DNA from: Chloroflexota bacterium
GTDB lineage: Bacteria; Chloroflexota; Anaerolineae; B4-G1
Direction of reading: 5' to 3'
Assembly: GCA_030596915.1 (NCBI GenBank)
Contig: JAUVSX010000206.1
Span: 1 to 6,102 of the forward strand
Length of the DNA stretch: 6,102 nt
Under the pieces are notes generated by a model, which was not told the origin of the DNA, ran no database searches, and saw only the letters and a list, made by a program, of their open reading frames with translations. Position 1 is the stretch's first letter. Each line of letters starts with the position of its first letter. Both the position numbers and the translations under genes were made by a program. Below, in pieces: positions 1 to 5,387 of this stretch.

Positions 1-1
1 A

Positions 2-707
2 GCCGAAGCGGGCACGTTGATCTATGCCTGCCGATCCGATGGCCCAGCCCAGGCACGTCTCTTCAGCATCAAGTACTCGGTGCCGCTGGCAGCGCTGCCG
101 GCCACGCATACGCCGCAAGTCCTGGAAAAACTGCGCACCGCCTATCCCCAGTTCATCGACGGCACGAGCGTGCTGCACACCGGGCTCAACAACATTGGGC
201 GCCATCTTCCACCCGGCCTTGACCTTGCTCAACGCTGGGCGCATCGAGTCTACGGGGGGCCAGTTTCAGTTCTACATCGACGGCGTGACGCCGTCGGTTG
301 CTCGCGTGCTGGAGGTATTGGACCGGGAAAGAATCACCGTCGCCTCGGCGTTGGGCATCCGGGCGCAGACGGCGTTAGAATGGCTGAGGATGGCCTACAA
401 CGCGAGGGGAACGAACCTGTTCGAGGCGATTCACAACCAGCCAGGCTACGAGGGGATCATGGCACCGCGCACGCTCCAGCATCGCTACATCACCGAGGAA
501 GTGCCAATGAGCCTCGTGCCTATCGCCGCGCTGGGGCAGCGGTACGGTGTGTCTGTGCGCGGGATAGACAGCGTCATCCGACAGGCCTGCATCGTACACA
601 GGACTGACTACTGGCGCCGGGGACGCACGTTGGACAAACTGGGGATCGCGGAGCTGAGTGTGAGCGAGGTGATGCGGCTGGTGATGGAGGGCAGCAAGGG
701 GTGGTAG
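2..707 (+). CDS. Opine (octopine/nopaline) dehydrogenase family, C-terminal part, 5'-truncated by the window edge, one apparent frameshift
   Basis: This family makes opines by NAD(P)H-dependent reductive condensation of an amino acid with an alpha-keto acid; the substrate here cannot be predicted. Reading starts in frame 2 at base 2, without a start codon, so the N-terminal Rossmann domain lies left of the window. Frame 2 gives AEAGTLIYACRSDGP and later HTGLNNIG, then the reading continues in frame 3 with AIFHPALTLLNAGRIE, FYIDGVTPSVARVLEVLDRE, APRTLQHRYITEEVP and GRTLDKLGI. This order matches the Octopine_DH C-terminal domain (PF02317). The His of the HPALTLLN block (bases 210-212) should be the catalytic His. 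The RYITEEVP block has Glu where I recall a catalytic Asp (TEDVP). The frame change needs removal of one G from GGG at 197-199, so it is either a sequencing indel or a disabled gene. Stop TAG at 705-707. The family call is firm; the gene's activity is uncertain. Confidence 0.85.
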
Positions 708-856
708 GGATGCCACGGCCCCTGCCCAGATGGCAATGGTCCCGCCTTATCTTCCCGTCGGGTCAGAGGTGCTGGACGCCGATGGGGTGCGGGAGTGGCA
801 TACATCAGCAAGACACACAATGTGTACAGCAAAACTCATAAGCTTGGGAGGTAGTT
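708..856 (+). other. Intergenic leader upstream of the S14 gene
   Basis: This 149-bp gap has no convincing gene. It contains a short inverted repeat (ACACA-A-TGTGT) near 815-827 and an A/T-richer stretch just before the S14 gene. It must hold the promoter for the S14/S21 genes if they are not read from upstream, but I could not find a well-spaced -35/-10 pair. The last bases hold the strong SD of the S14 gene. Confidence 0.4.
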
Positions 857-1039
857 ATGGCGAGACTGTGCCTGATATACCGTGAGAAACGGAGGAAATA
901 CCCGACGCAGGTGCGCAATCGATGCCGCATCTGCGGGCGCCCACGGGGGTATATGCGTCGATTCCAGTTGTGCCGCATCTGCTTCCGCGAGCGGGCCCTG
1001 AAGGGGCTCATCCCCGGCGTGGTGAAATCCAGTTGGTAG
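857..1039 (+). CDS. rpsN: 30S ribosomal protein S14, type Z (zinc-binding)
   Basis: uS14 is a small-subunit head protein assembled late into the 30S particle. The predicted 60-residue protein has the usual length of the short, zinc-binding form, also called rpsZ. Four zinc cysteines are present: C23 and C26 (CRICGRPRG), and C39 and C42 ([12 protein letters not shown]). It ends in IPGVVKSSW, the family's signature C-terminus. The ATG at 857 is preceded by GGGAGG at 846-851 with 5-bp spacing. It lies 37 bp upstream of the bS21 gene on the same strand and is probably co-transcribed with it. The odd point is location: uS14 normally sits between L5 and S8 in the spc ribosomal operon, and no such neighbours are present. 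It may be the sole relocated copy or a second paralogue used under special conditions. Confidence 0.95.
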   Translation: MARLCLIYREKRRKYPTQVRNRCRICGRPRGYMRRFQLCRICFRERALKGLIPGVVKSSW

Positions 1040-1061
1040 CAAGTCGGACGCAAATCCCATC

Positions 1062-1069
1062 AAAGGAGG
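1062..1069 (+). promoter_or_regulatory. Strong Shine-Dalgarno fixing the GTG start of the bS21 gene
   Basis: AAAGGAGG lies 7 bp before the GTG at 1077. It is a near-perfect anti-SD match and supports the GTG rather than any downstream ATG as the initiation codon. Confidence 0.85.
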
Positions 1070-1076
1070 CGGCATA

Positions 1077-1286
1077 GTGACGGCAGTTGAATTACGAGAC
1101 GGCGAGAGCTTCGAGAGCATGTTCGGGCGCTTTCGTAAGGGTGTGCTGAAGGCTCGCACTATGAAGGAAGTAAGGAAGCGGCGGTTCTTTGTTTCGAAGA
1201 GTGAACAGCGGCGCCACGCCAAGCGCAAGGCGATTGCTCGGGCTCGACGGGCGCGCCGAAAGCGCGAGTGGCGATATCGTTCATAG
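1077..1286 (+). CDS. rpsU: 30S ribosomal protein S21 (bS21)
   Basis: bS21 is a small, very basic protein at the 30S platform near the anti-Shine-Dalgarno end of 16S rRNA; it assists recognition of mRNA during initiation. The 69-residue product opens with VELRDGESFESMFGRFRKGV, matching the family pattern of an RxxESFExxxRRFK start. A helical region containing MKEVRKRRFF (around residues 29-38) and a long Arg/Lys/Ala-rich tail (residues 44-69, with RRARRKREWRYRS at the end) follow. Start is GTG, set by the strong upstream SD; stop is TAG at 1284-1286. It follows the S14 gene by 37 bp, so a two-gene transcript is likely. bS21 usually travels with dnaG/rpoD or GatB/YqeY genes, so the pairing with S14 is not the usual one. 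Confidence 0.92.
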   Translation: MTAVELRDGESFESMFGRFRKGVLKARTMKEVRKRRFFVSKSEQRRHAKRKAIARARRARRKREWRYRS

Positions 1287-1444
1287 AAACGTGGCTTCTC
1301 ACCCGTCGGAAAGCGAATGATGACGTCCAGGGCGCTGAAGGTGTGCAAGAACCGGGGGGGGGCGTCGCGGTCGGCACATTGGGGTCACAAGCGCACCTTG
1401 TCGTCGTGGCATCATAGTCGGGGCAGACGGTTAGGAGGCACAGA
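1287..1444 (+). other. Intergenic spacer with a nine-G homopolymer
   Basis: This 158-bp gap has no gene I can support on either strand. A run of nine G occupies 1354-1362, an exposed site for replication slippage or sequencing error. The gap ends in AGGAGG at 1433-1438, the SD of the next gene. No clear promoter or terminator was recognised. Confidence 0.5.
1433..1438 (+). promoter_or_regulatory. Shine-Dalgarno fixing the GTG start of the small conserved gene
   Basis: AGGAGG lies 6 bp before the GTG at 1445. It shows that translation is intended to start there even though the frame later breaks. Confidence 0.8.
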
Positions 1445-1701
1445 GTGACGATCGGGCTGCTGTGGTTCGACGGGAGCCAGGACAAACCGCTCGAGGCCAA
1501 GGTGGCGGAAGCGGTATCGGCCTACCGGTCGAAGCCGCGGTTCGAGGGCAAGCTGCCGGACACGTGCCACGTGCACATATCGACCATATCAGGGACCACG
1601 GTTGCTCAGGTGAGCGGGGTGCGGGTGGTTGGAATGCAGACAGATGCCCCCACTACTTCTACGTCGTCCACGCGGCCACTGGTGGCGGCACGAACCACTG
1701 A
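1445..1701 (+). CDS. Small conserved protein of unknown function (starts [10 protein letters not shown]), one apparent frameshift
   Basis: I have no function for this gene. The reading from GTG 1445 gives [20 protein letters not shown], then an alanine-rich helix, a CHVHIS strand and GVRVVGMQ. I recall short Chloroflexota proteins of the same shape: a LLWFDDD start, an AxxYRxKF helix, a CYVHPS strand and a final NHFW motif. Here the expected final motif (PHYFYVV) lies in the other frame, after the C5 run at 1647-1651. Adding one C there yields an 85-residue protein ending TGGGTNH with TGA at 1699-1701. Without the correction the frame runs on into the IF-1 gene as nonsense. The good SD and the motif order on both sides of the break argue for a real gene with an indel. 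It sits between the bS21 and IF-1 genes, which suggests but does not prove a role near translation. Confidence 0.6.
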
Positions 1702-1769
1702 GGCAGGCATAGAGACGGGCGCGCGGCACTGGCCGGCGGAGCCCGCGAGGCCCCGATGGCTCGATGACG

Positions 1770-1794
1770 GCTGTCGGACAGCATTGTCGGGACA
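1770..1794. repeat. Two short palindromes of TGTC/GACA type just upstream of the IF-1 start
   Basis: GCTGTC-G-GACAGC (1770-1782) is followed by TGTC-GG-GACA (1785-1794). The two related palindromes end immediately before the GGAGGG SD of the IF-1 gene. They could be an operator pair or small RNA hairpins affecting access to the SD. Each is short enough to arise by chance in GC-rich DNA. Confidence 0.3.
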
Positions 1795-1800
1795 GGAGGG
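1795..1800 (+). promoter_or_regulatory. Shine-Dalgarno fixing the GTG start of the IF-1 gene
   Basis: GGAGGG lies 5 bp before GTG 1806. It favours this start over the in-frame ATG codons at 1848 and 1851, so the protein has a basic N-terminal extension ahead of the usual IF-1 start. Confidence 0.7.
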
Positions 1801-1805
1801 AGCAA

Positions 1806-2065
1806 GTGAAGCGAAGAACTCCGAAGCCGAGCAAAGGGAAGCTCGAGATGATGGGCACCGTCACGGAAGCTCTGAAGGGCACGCAGTTCATCGTAGAGCT
1901 GGACAATGGTCACGAGGTCTTGGCTACCCCTGCGGCAAGATGCGCAAGTACTACATACGCATGCTTCTGGGCGACCGGGTCAAGGTCGAGATATCTCCGT
2001 ACGATCTCACGCGCGCACGTATTACGTATCGGTACAAGCGCGTGCGGCGTCCGTCGAGCGCCTAG
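1806..2065 (+). CDS. infA: Translation initiation factor IF-1, one apparent frameshift
   Basis: IF-1 is a single OB-fold protein that binds the 30S A site and supports IF-2 and IF-3 during initiation. The first part, in frame 3, reads [20 protein letters not shown] and then DNGHEVLA. The second, in frame 2, reads [20 protein letters not shown] and [15 protein letters not shown]. Together they cover the whole IF-1 fold with every signature block (GTVxEAL, NGHEVLA, GKMRK, GDRVKVE, SPYDL). The switch at about 1924-1930 needs one added base; a C before A1926 would give AHPCGKMRK, close to the usual AHISGKMRK. The product would be about 86 residues, against roughly 72 for typical IF-1, with a basic N-terminal extension and a VRRPSSA tail. 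infA is normally in the ribosomal spc/alpha operons. An inactivating frameshift in a sole copy would be lethal, so this is either an indel error or a decaying second copy. Confidence 0.88.
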
Positions 2066-2177
2066 GCTGCCGGCTGTCATCAGTGAGCGGGTCTGCCGTC
2101 ACCGTTGGGGGTCGCGTAACCGGCCGAGCCACGGCCTGGGGCGCTCTGGCGAGGGCGGAGAAGGGAGAAGGGTCACG

Positions 2178-2687
2178 ATGTTCAACCAAGGCGATACTGT
2201 CGTCCATCCTGCTCGCGGTGTGGGCATTGTGACGTGCGTGGAGGAAAGGCCGCTCCGCGGCACGCCCGAGCAGTACTACACGATCGAACTCATGGATGGG
2301 CTGGGGACGCGTGTGCTGATCCCCGTAAGCGCGGAGGACACGCTGCGACTGCGACCCGGGATCAAGGTCTCAGAGCTCAAGAGCGTCTGGCGCGTTCTCG
2401 CGGCTGAGCCTGAGCGGCTTCCCGCGCACTACAAGGAGAGGAATCGAGTTGTCGACGAGAGACTGGCCGACGGCGACACCCTTGAGGTAGCCGCTGTCGT
2501 AAGGGATCTGTCCGATCGCGAGCATCGCAAAGGGCAGCTGACGATCGTCACGAAGCGGCACCTGGCGAGGAGTCTCACGATGCTTGCCGGGGAGATCGCG
2601 GCATCCCAGGGCATAGACTTGGCCGACGCCGAAGTCCAGATTCGCGCCAAGCTGCGACCTCAACCGGGCGACGCGACCACGGGGTGA
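2178..2687 (+). CDS. CarD/CdnL-family RNA polymerase-binding transcription regulator
   Basis: CarD-family proteins bind the RNA polymerase beta subunit and stabilise the open promoter complex, affecting rRNA and other promoters. The predicted 169-residue protein has the full family layout. Residues 1-60 form the polymerase-interacting Tudor-like domain (FNQGDTVVHPARGVGIV, then EQYYTIEL and VLIPV). Residues ~62-160 form the helical DNA-binding domain (LADGDTLEVAAVVRDL, then KRHLARSLTMLAGEIA). The family's minor-groove Trp, W85 in M. tuberculosis CarD as I recall, aligns with Tyr85 here within LPAHYKERNR. ATG 2178 follows a GAAGGG-type SD at 2167-2172 with 5-bp spacing; the stop is TGA. It lies 112 bp after the IF-1 gene and 111 bp before the first cold-shock gene. 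The family is certain; a regulon cannot be named. Confidence 0.9.
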   Translation: MFNQGDTVVHPARGVGIVTCVEERPLRGTPEQYYTIELMDGLGTRVLIPVSAEDTLRLRPGIKVSELKSVWRVLAAEPERLPAHYKERNRVVDERLADGDTLEVAAVVRDLSDREHRKGQLTIVTKRHLARSLTMLAGEIAASQGIDLADAEVQIRAKLRPQPGDATTG

Positions 2688-2703
2688 TCCCTGATGCGGA
2701 CGG

Positions 2704-2721
2704 CGCACCGCCCGTGGTGCG
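2704..2721 (+). terminator. Hairpin after the CarD gene (no T-tract)
   Basis: CGCACC (2704-2709) pairs with GGTGCG (2716-2721) around a 6-base loop, 17 bp after the CarD stop codon. No T-run follows, so it may be an RNA-stability or weak termination element rather than a true intrinsic terminator. Confidence 0.3.
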
Positions 2722-2798
2722 GAGCCCTGACGGAGTTGGACAGGAGACTCGTTACACGTACGCCCCGAGGAGGCGGGCGGCTAGCTGAGAGGAGAGCA

Positions 2799-3014
2799 AT
2801 GAGCGAAAGAGAGGTAGGGCAAGTTAAGTGGTTCAGCCAGGCGAAGGGATACGGCTTTGTCCAGCGCGGTAATGGCAAGCCGGATGTGTTTGTGCACTTC
2901 AACGACTTCCGGTCTCGACAGGACGCATACTGGATCAGAGACGGGGACGCTCTGGAGTTTGCGGTGCAAGAGACGCAGAGGGGTCCCTGCGCAACAGACG
3001 TGCAAGTGGTTTAG
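2799..3014 (+). CDS. Cold-shock domain protein (CspA family), first of a tandem pair
   Basis: CspA-type proteins are single cold-shock (OB-fold) domains that bind single-stranded RNA or DNA and melt RNA secondary structure. The 71-residue product begins MSEREVGQVKWFSQAKGYGF. It carries RNP1 (KGYGFV, residues 16-21) and RNP2 (DVFVHF, residues 29-34), with W11, F12, Y18, F20, F31 and H33 forming the expected stacking surface. The RNP1-RNP2 linker and the segment around residues 37-45 differ from E. coli CspA. ATG 2799 follows AGGAG at 2790-2794 with a short 4-bp gap. The upstream in-frame extension to 2694 has no family similarity and is rejected. A 179-bp gap with a strong hairpin separates it from its paralogue. 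Confidence 0.92.
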   Translation: MSEREVGQVKWFSQAKGYGFVQRGNGKPDVFVHFNDFRSRQDAYWIRDGDALEFAVQETQRGPCATDVQVV

Positions 3015-3059
3015 ATTGAGCATAAGCGTGCTCGCGCCCGGTTTTGCCAGGCCCCGAAA

Positions 3060-3092
3060 GCCGCGGGCCGGGTGTTCCTGCGGGCCCGCGGC
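3060..3092 (+). terminator. Strong GC hairpin between the two cold-shock genes
   Basis: GCCGCGGGCC (3060-3069) pairs perfectly with GGCCCGCGGC (3083-3092) around a 13-base loop. The stem is ten G-C-only pairs. No T-tract follows, so it may be a terminator aided by Rho, a transcript-stability element or a structured leader of the second csp gene 101 bp downstream. Confidence 0.45.
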
Positions 3093-3193
3093 GAGACAGG
3101 TCATCTTGTCGAACGATGCTGGTCCATTCGTCTTCACCCAGATAGGCCGGTGGTTCTCGGTGCAATGTGCGATGACAGCAGAGAGAGGAAGCA

Positions 3194-3409
3194 ATGGGCG
3201 AGCGAGAGAAGGGCCACATCAAGTGGTTCAGCCATCAGAAGCGCTACGGCTTCATCAGTCGGACAAATGGGATGCCGGACGCTTTTGTGGATTTCAGTGC
3301 TTTCCGGCAGAATGTGGGCGCTCAATGGGCCAGCGACGGCGACAGCGTCGAGTTTGCGGTCGAGCCCACGCCAGAAGGACCACGGGCCCAGGACGTAGTC
3401 GTGGTCTAG
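3194..3409 (+). CDS. Cold-shock domain protein (CspA family), divergent second copy
   Basis: This 71-residue protein aligns without gaps to the preceding cold-shock protein; I count about 40 identical positions by hand. Both share MxERExG at the start, KWFS, RxNGxPD, DGDxxEFAV and a DVxVV end. It differs at two nucleic-acid-binding positions. RNP1 is KRYGFI, with Arg17 in place of Gly. RNP2 is DAFVDF, with Asp33 in place of the His that stacks on bases in typical Csp proteins. W11, F12, Y18, F20 and F31 are kept. ATG 3194 follows AGAGG at 3184-3188 with 5-bp spacing. The changes suggest altered RNA preference after duplication, but no test is possible from sequence alone. Confidence 0.9.
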   Translation: MGEREKGHIKWFSHQKRYGFISRTNGMPDAFVDFSAFRQNVGAQWASDGDSVEFAVEPTPEGPRAQDVVVV

Positions 3410-3740
3410 GCGCCAACCGGCCCGGTCTCGGGCCTGGACGTCCAGCAATGGTACGAAACCGGCCTGACACTCAGGCGTTGGGCTGGCGCAACTCGACCGG
3501 GTCCGGAAATCGGCCCACTGATCGCTGGTTGTTCCGATCTGGGGCGCATGCACAGCGCATCACGAACGCCGGGTGCGGGGCGCAACACGAGCCTCGGCGA
3601 ACAGGTTCACCAGTCACGTTGGTTGCTGACCTGAAACAGACACGCTCTCGTGGCAGGACGAATGGTGGACCCGTCTGGCAGCACCTAGCACATTATGCTC
3701 CCCCCTCGCATCCTCGGACGAGTAGATGGCGGAGAAGCCT
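3410..3740 (+). other. Non-coding region between the second csp gene and padR
   Basis: About 330 bp with no gene I can support. Long open frames cross it only because the DNA is GC-rich, and their translations resemble no family. It begins with a hairpin at 3417-3437 and holds an A/T-richer spot (CATTAT) near 3690 that might be part of the padR promoter. No clear -35 box at proper spacing and no good PadR-type inverted repeat were found. Confidence 0.45.
3417..3437 (+). terminator. Hairpin 7 bp after the second csp stop codon (no T-tract)
   Basis: GGCCCG (3419-3424) pairs with CGGGCC (3429-3434) around GTCT. Two more C-G pairs (3417-3418 with 3436-3437) form across a bulged T. Position and direction fit the end of the csp transcript, but the usual U-tract is missing. 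Confidence 0.45.
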
Positions 3741-4322
3741 ATGAAGAAACGCGGAATGGTCAGCACCATGAGCACCCGGGATGTCGTATTGGGCTTGCTT
3801 GCTCAACGCCCGATGTCCGGCTACGACATCAGGCGTCTTCTCGGAGGCCTGAGCTGGCTGGTTGACAGTCCAAGTTTCGGCACGCTCTACCCAGGGCTAC
3901 ACGCCTTGCTCGCGGACGGCTTGGTCACGGTCGAGGTAATCTCCAGTGAAAGCAGGCCGCCGCGCAAGGGCTACAGCATTACAGAGGCGGGAAGCAAGGC
4001 CTTCCAGGAGTGGGCAAGCCAGCGCGTGCAACTGGGCAGTTCCTTGAAGCAGTTTGTGATAAGGCTGTCCCCTGCCGGCAATCTGTCGGAAACCGGCCTT
4101 CACGACTACCTGGAGCAGCGACGCGAACTGGTTGCCTCGCGCCGGCCCAACATCGAGCAGGCCCTCGGCGTGGCGAGTGAGGAGGTGGACCTGGGACAGT
4201 ATCTGACACTCGACTACGGCTTGGCTCTGGCTGACGCAGAACTAGCTTGGCTGGATCGCACGTTGTCTCGGCTGGCCAAGCGGACGTTGGTCACCGCGAT
4301 TCCGGAGAACACGGCTACGTGA
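3741..4322 (+). CDS. PadR-family transcriptional regulator
   Basis: PadR proteins are winged-helix repressors that usually sense small phenolic or other compounds and often control an adjacent gene. The N-terminal winged helix is clear: STRDVVLGLLAQRPMSGYDI, then FGTLYPGLHALLADGLV and the wing with PPRKGYSITEAG. The C-terminal half is helical (about residues 95-190), as expected for dimerisation in the longer PadR subgroup. ATG 3741 follows GGAG at 3731-3734 with 6-bp spacing, so it is preferred over ATG 3726, which lacks an SD. ATG 3756 and ATG 3768 are also in frame. The product is 193 residues. The next gene, an ATP-grasp ligase, starts 41 bp downstream in the same direction, so the pair is probably one regulated unit. 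The ligand is unknown. Confidence 0.88.
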   Translation: MKKRGMVSTMSTRDVVLGLLAQRPMSGYDIRRLLGGLSWLVDSPSFGTLYPGLHALLADGLVTVEVISSESRPPRKGYSITEAGSKAFQEWASQRVQLGSSLKQFVIRLSPAGNLSETGLHDYLEQRRELVASRRPNIEQALGVASEEVDLGQYLTLDYGLALADAELAWLDRTLSRLAKRTLVTAIPENTAT

Positions 4323-4363
4323 CTGGTGGGGAAGGCTCGTGACGTCTCTCGCGTGAATGGGGT

Positions 4364-5353
4364 ATGGACCTGATGAGAATTGGCTTGCTGAGCAAGAAGA
4401 GAGGGAACTTCGCACTGCAGGAGAAGTACGTGGGCGCAGGCGACGTCGTTGATCAGACAGAAGCGGAGGTAGAACACCACAGGCAAGCACTAGTCGAAGC
4501 CGGCCACGTCGTCTCCGTGATCAGATGGGGTCCGGGGTTCATCAGGTCTATTGAGAGTTTACAGGCTGACCTCATCTTCAATGTTTCTAGTATGGTAGAA
4601 GCCGCCATCCTGGAGGAGCTGGAGATACCCTATGTTGGATCCGCCACGTTCACCATAGCTGTCGCCACAGACAAGTCGCTGGCAAAAAGGCTGTGGCAAC
4701 AGGCGGGCTTACCAACTTCCCCCTTCTTTGTGGCGAGAAGCGTCGAGGATTGCCGAGCATTCAGCGGGAATCCACCGTTCGAGTACCCGTTGTTCATCAA
4801 GCCTGTCGCAGGCCGCGGCAGCGCCGGAATCGATGCGACTTCTGTCGTGGAAACCTATGAACAGCTCACCACCGGGGTCGCACGAAGGCTTGATAGCATC
4901 GGCCAACCTGTCCTGATCGAGAGGTTCCTCCAGGGCAGGGAGATAACCTGGGGCATCGTGGGCAACGGTGAGAATGCGAGAGTCCTTCCTCCCTTGGAGA
5001 TAGTGTATCGTGAAGGTGACCTCACGTTGACGTTCGACAAGAAAGATCTGGATGATGATACTTTCCTCTGCCCTGCCCCGTTGACCGAAGACGAAGCCGA
5101 AATGATGGAGAACCTGGCCCTGCGGGCCTACAGGGCTCTGGGGTTCAGGGACTATGGCAGGATCGACACCATGCTGACCAAGGAAGGCCCAGTTCTCTTG
5201 GAGGGCAATACCTTCGCAGGTCTTATGTGCACACCCACAGAGAAACCACACAGCTACATTGGGTTCATGGCTCGCGCGGCGGGAACGAACGCGAAGGGGT
5301 TGCTCGACGAGATCGTTCAGGCGGCTGCGACTAGGCTGGGGCTGACACCATAG
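4364..5353 (+). CDS. D-Ala-D-Ala-ligase-like ATP-grasp enzyme, substrate unknown
   Basis: ATP-grasp ligases join a carboxylate to an amine through an acyl-phosphate. The 329-residue protein has the Ddl-like order: an N-terminal domain starting MRIGLLSKK, PYVGSATFTIAVATDKSLAK (residues 89-108, Lys104), the P-loop-like FIKPVAGRGSAGI (144-156, Lys146), LIERFLQGREITWG (184-197), the metal-site GRIDTM (265-270, Asp268), and LLEGNTFAGL (278-287, Glu280 and Asn282). Asp268, Glu280 and Asn282 fit the Mg-binding set of Ddl. Departures are clear: the N-terminal GEDG-type motif is replaced by SSMVEAA, and the PGMT-type block near the active site reads AGLMCTPTEKPHS. I therefore do not call it a cell-wall Ddl. 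ATG 4373 (starting MRIG) is an equally good start and fits family starts better; SD evidence is weak for both. Linkage to PadR suggests inducible use. Confidence 0.85.
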   Translation: MDLMRIGLLSKKRGNFALQEKYVGAGDVVDQTEAEVEHHRQALVEAGHVVSVIRWGPGFIRSIESLQADLIFNVSSMVEAAILEELEIPYVGSATFTIAVATDKSLAKRLWQQAGLPTSPFFVARSVEDCRAFSGNPPFEYPLFIKPVAGRGSAGIDATSVVETYEQLTTGVARRLDSIGQPVLIERFLQGREITWGIVGNGENARVLPPLEIVYREGDLTLTFDKKDLDDDTFLCPAPLTEDEAEMMENLALRAYRALGFRDYGRIDTMLTKEGPVLLEGNTFAGLMCTPTEKPHSYIGFMARAAGTNAKGLLDEIVQAAATRLGLTP

Positions 5354-5387
5354 GAGCGAGATGCCGCTCTACGGTACGGAGCCCAGG

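Noticed and set aside
24..197. N-terminal part of the 24-707 reading frame
   Set aside because: Its first ~58 residues are out-of-frame sequence; the real opine dehydrogenase residues there are in frame 2.
836..1348. A 170-codon minus-strand open frame opposite the S14 and S21 genes
   Set aside because: It is the antisense shadow of two certain ribosomal protein genes.
1445..2065. A continuous 206-codon plus-strand reading frame
   Set aside because: Its start belongs to the small conserved protein and its end to IF-1; the middle is out-of-frame sequence. It exists only because two separate frame breaks happen to line up.
1764..2687. A continuous 307-codon plus-strand reading frame joining IF-1 and CarD sequence
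   Set aside because: The first part is the IF-1 N-terminus and the last part a complete CarD protein with its own SD and ATG at 2178. The link between them is intergenic sequence read in frame by chance.
2694..2798. N-terminal extension of the first cold-shock protein
   Set aside because: The extension has no cold-shock similarity and overlaps a hairpin; the SD and ATG at 2799 give the usual protein length.
2857..3744. A 295-codon plus-strand open frame across both csp genes and the following spacer
   Set aside because: It overlaps two clear csp genes in another frame, and its translation is Arg/Gly-rich with no family features.
4709..5251. A 180-codon minus-strand open frame inside the ATP-grasp gene
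   Set aside because: It lies opposite a well-supported ligase gene and shows no recognisable motif.
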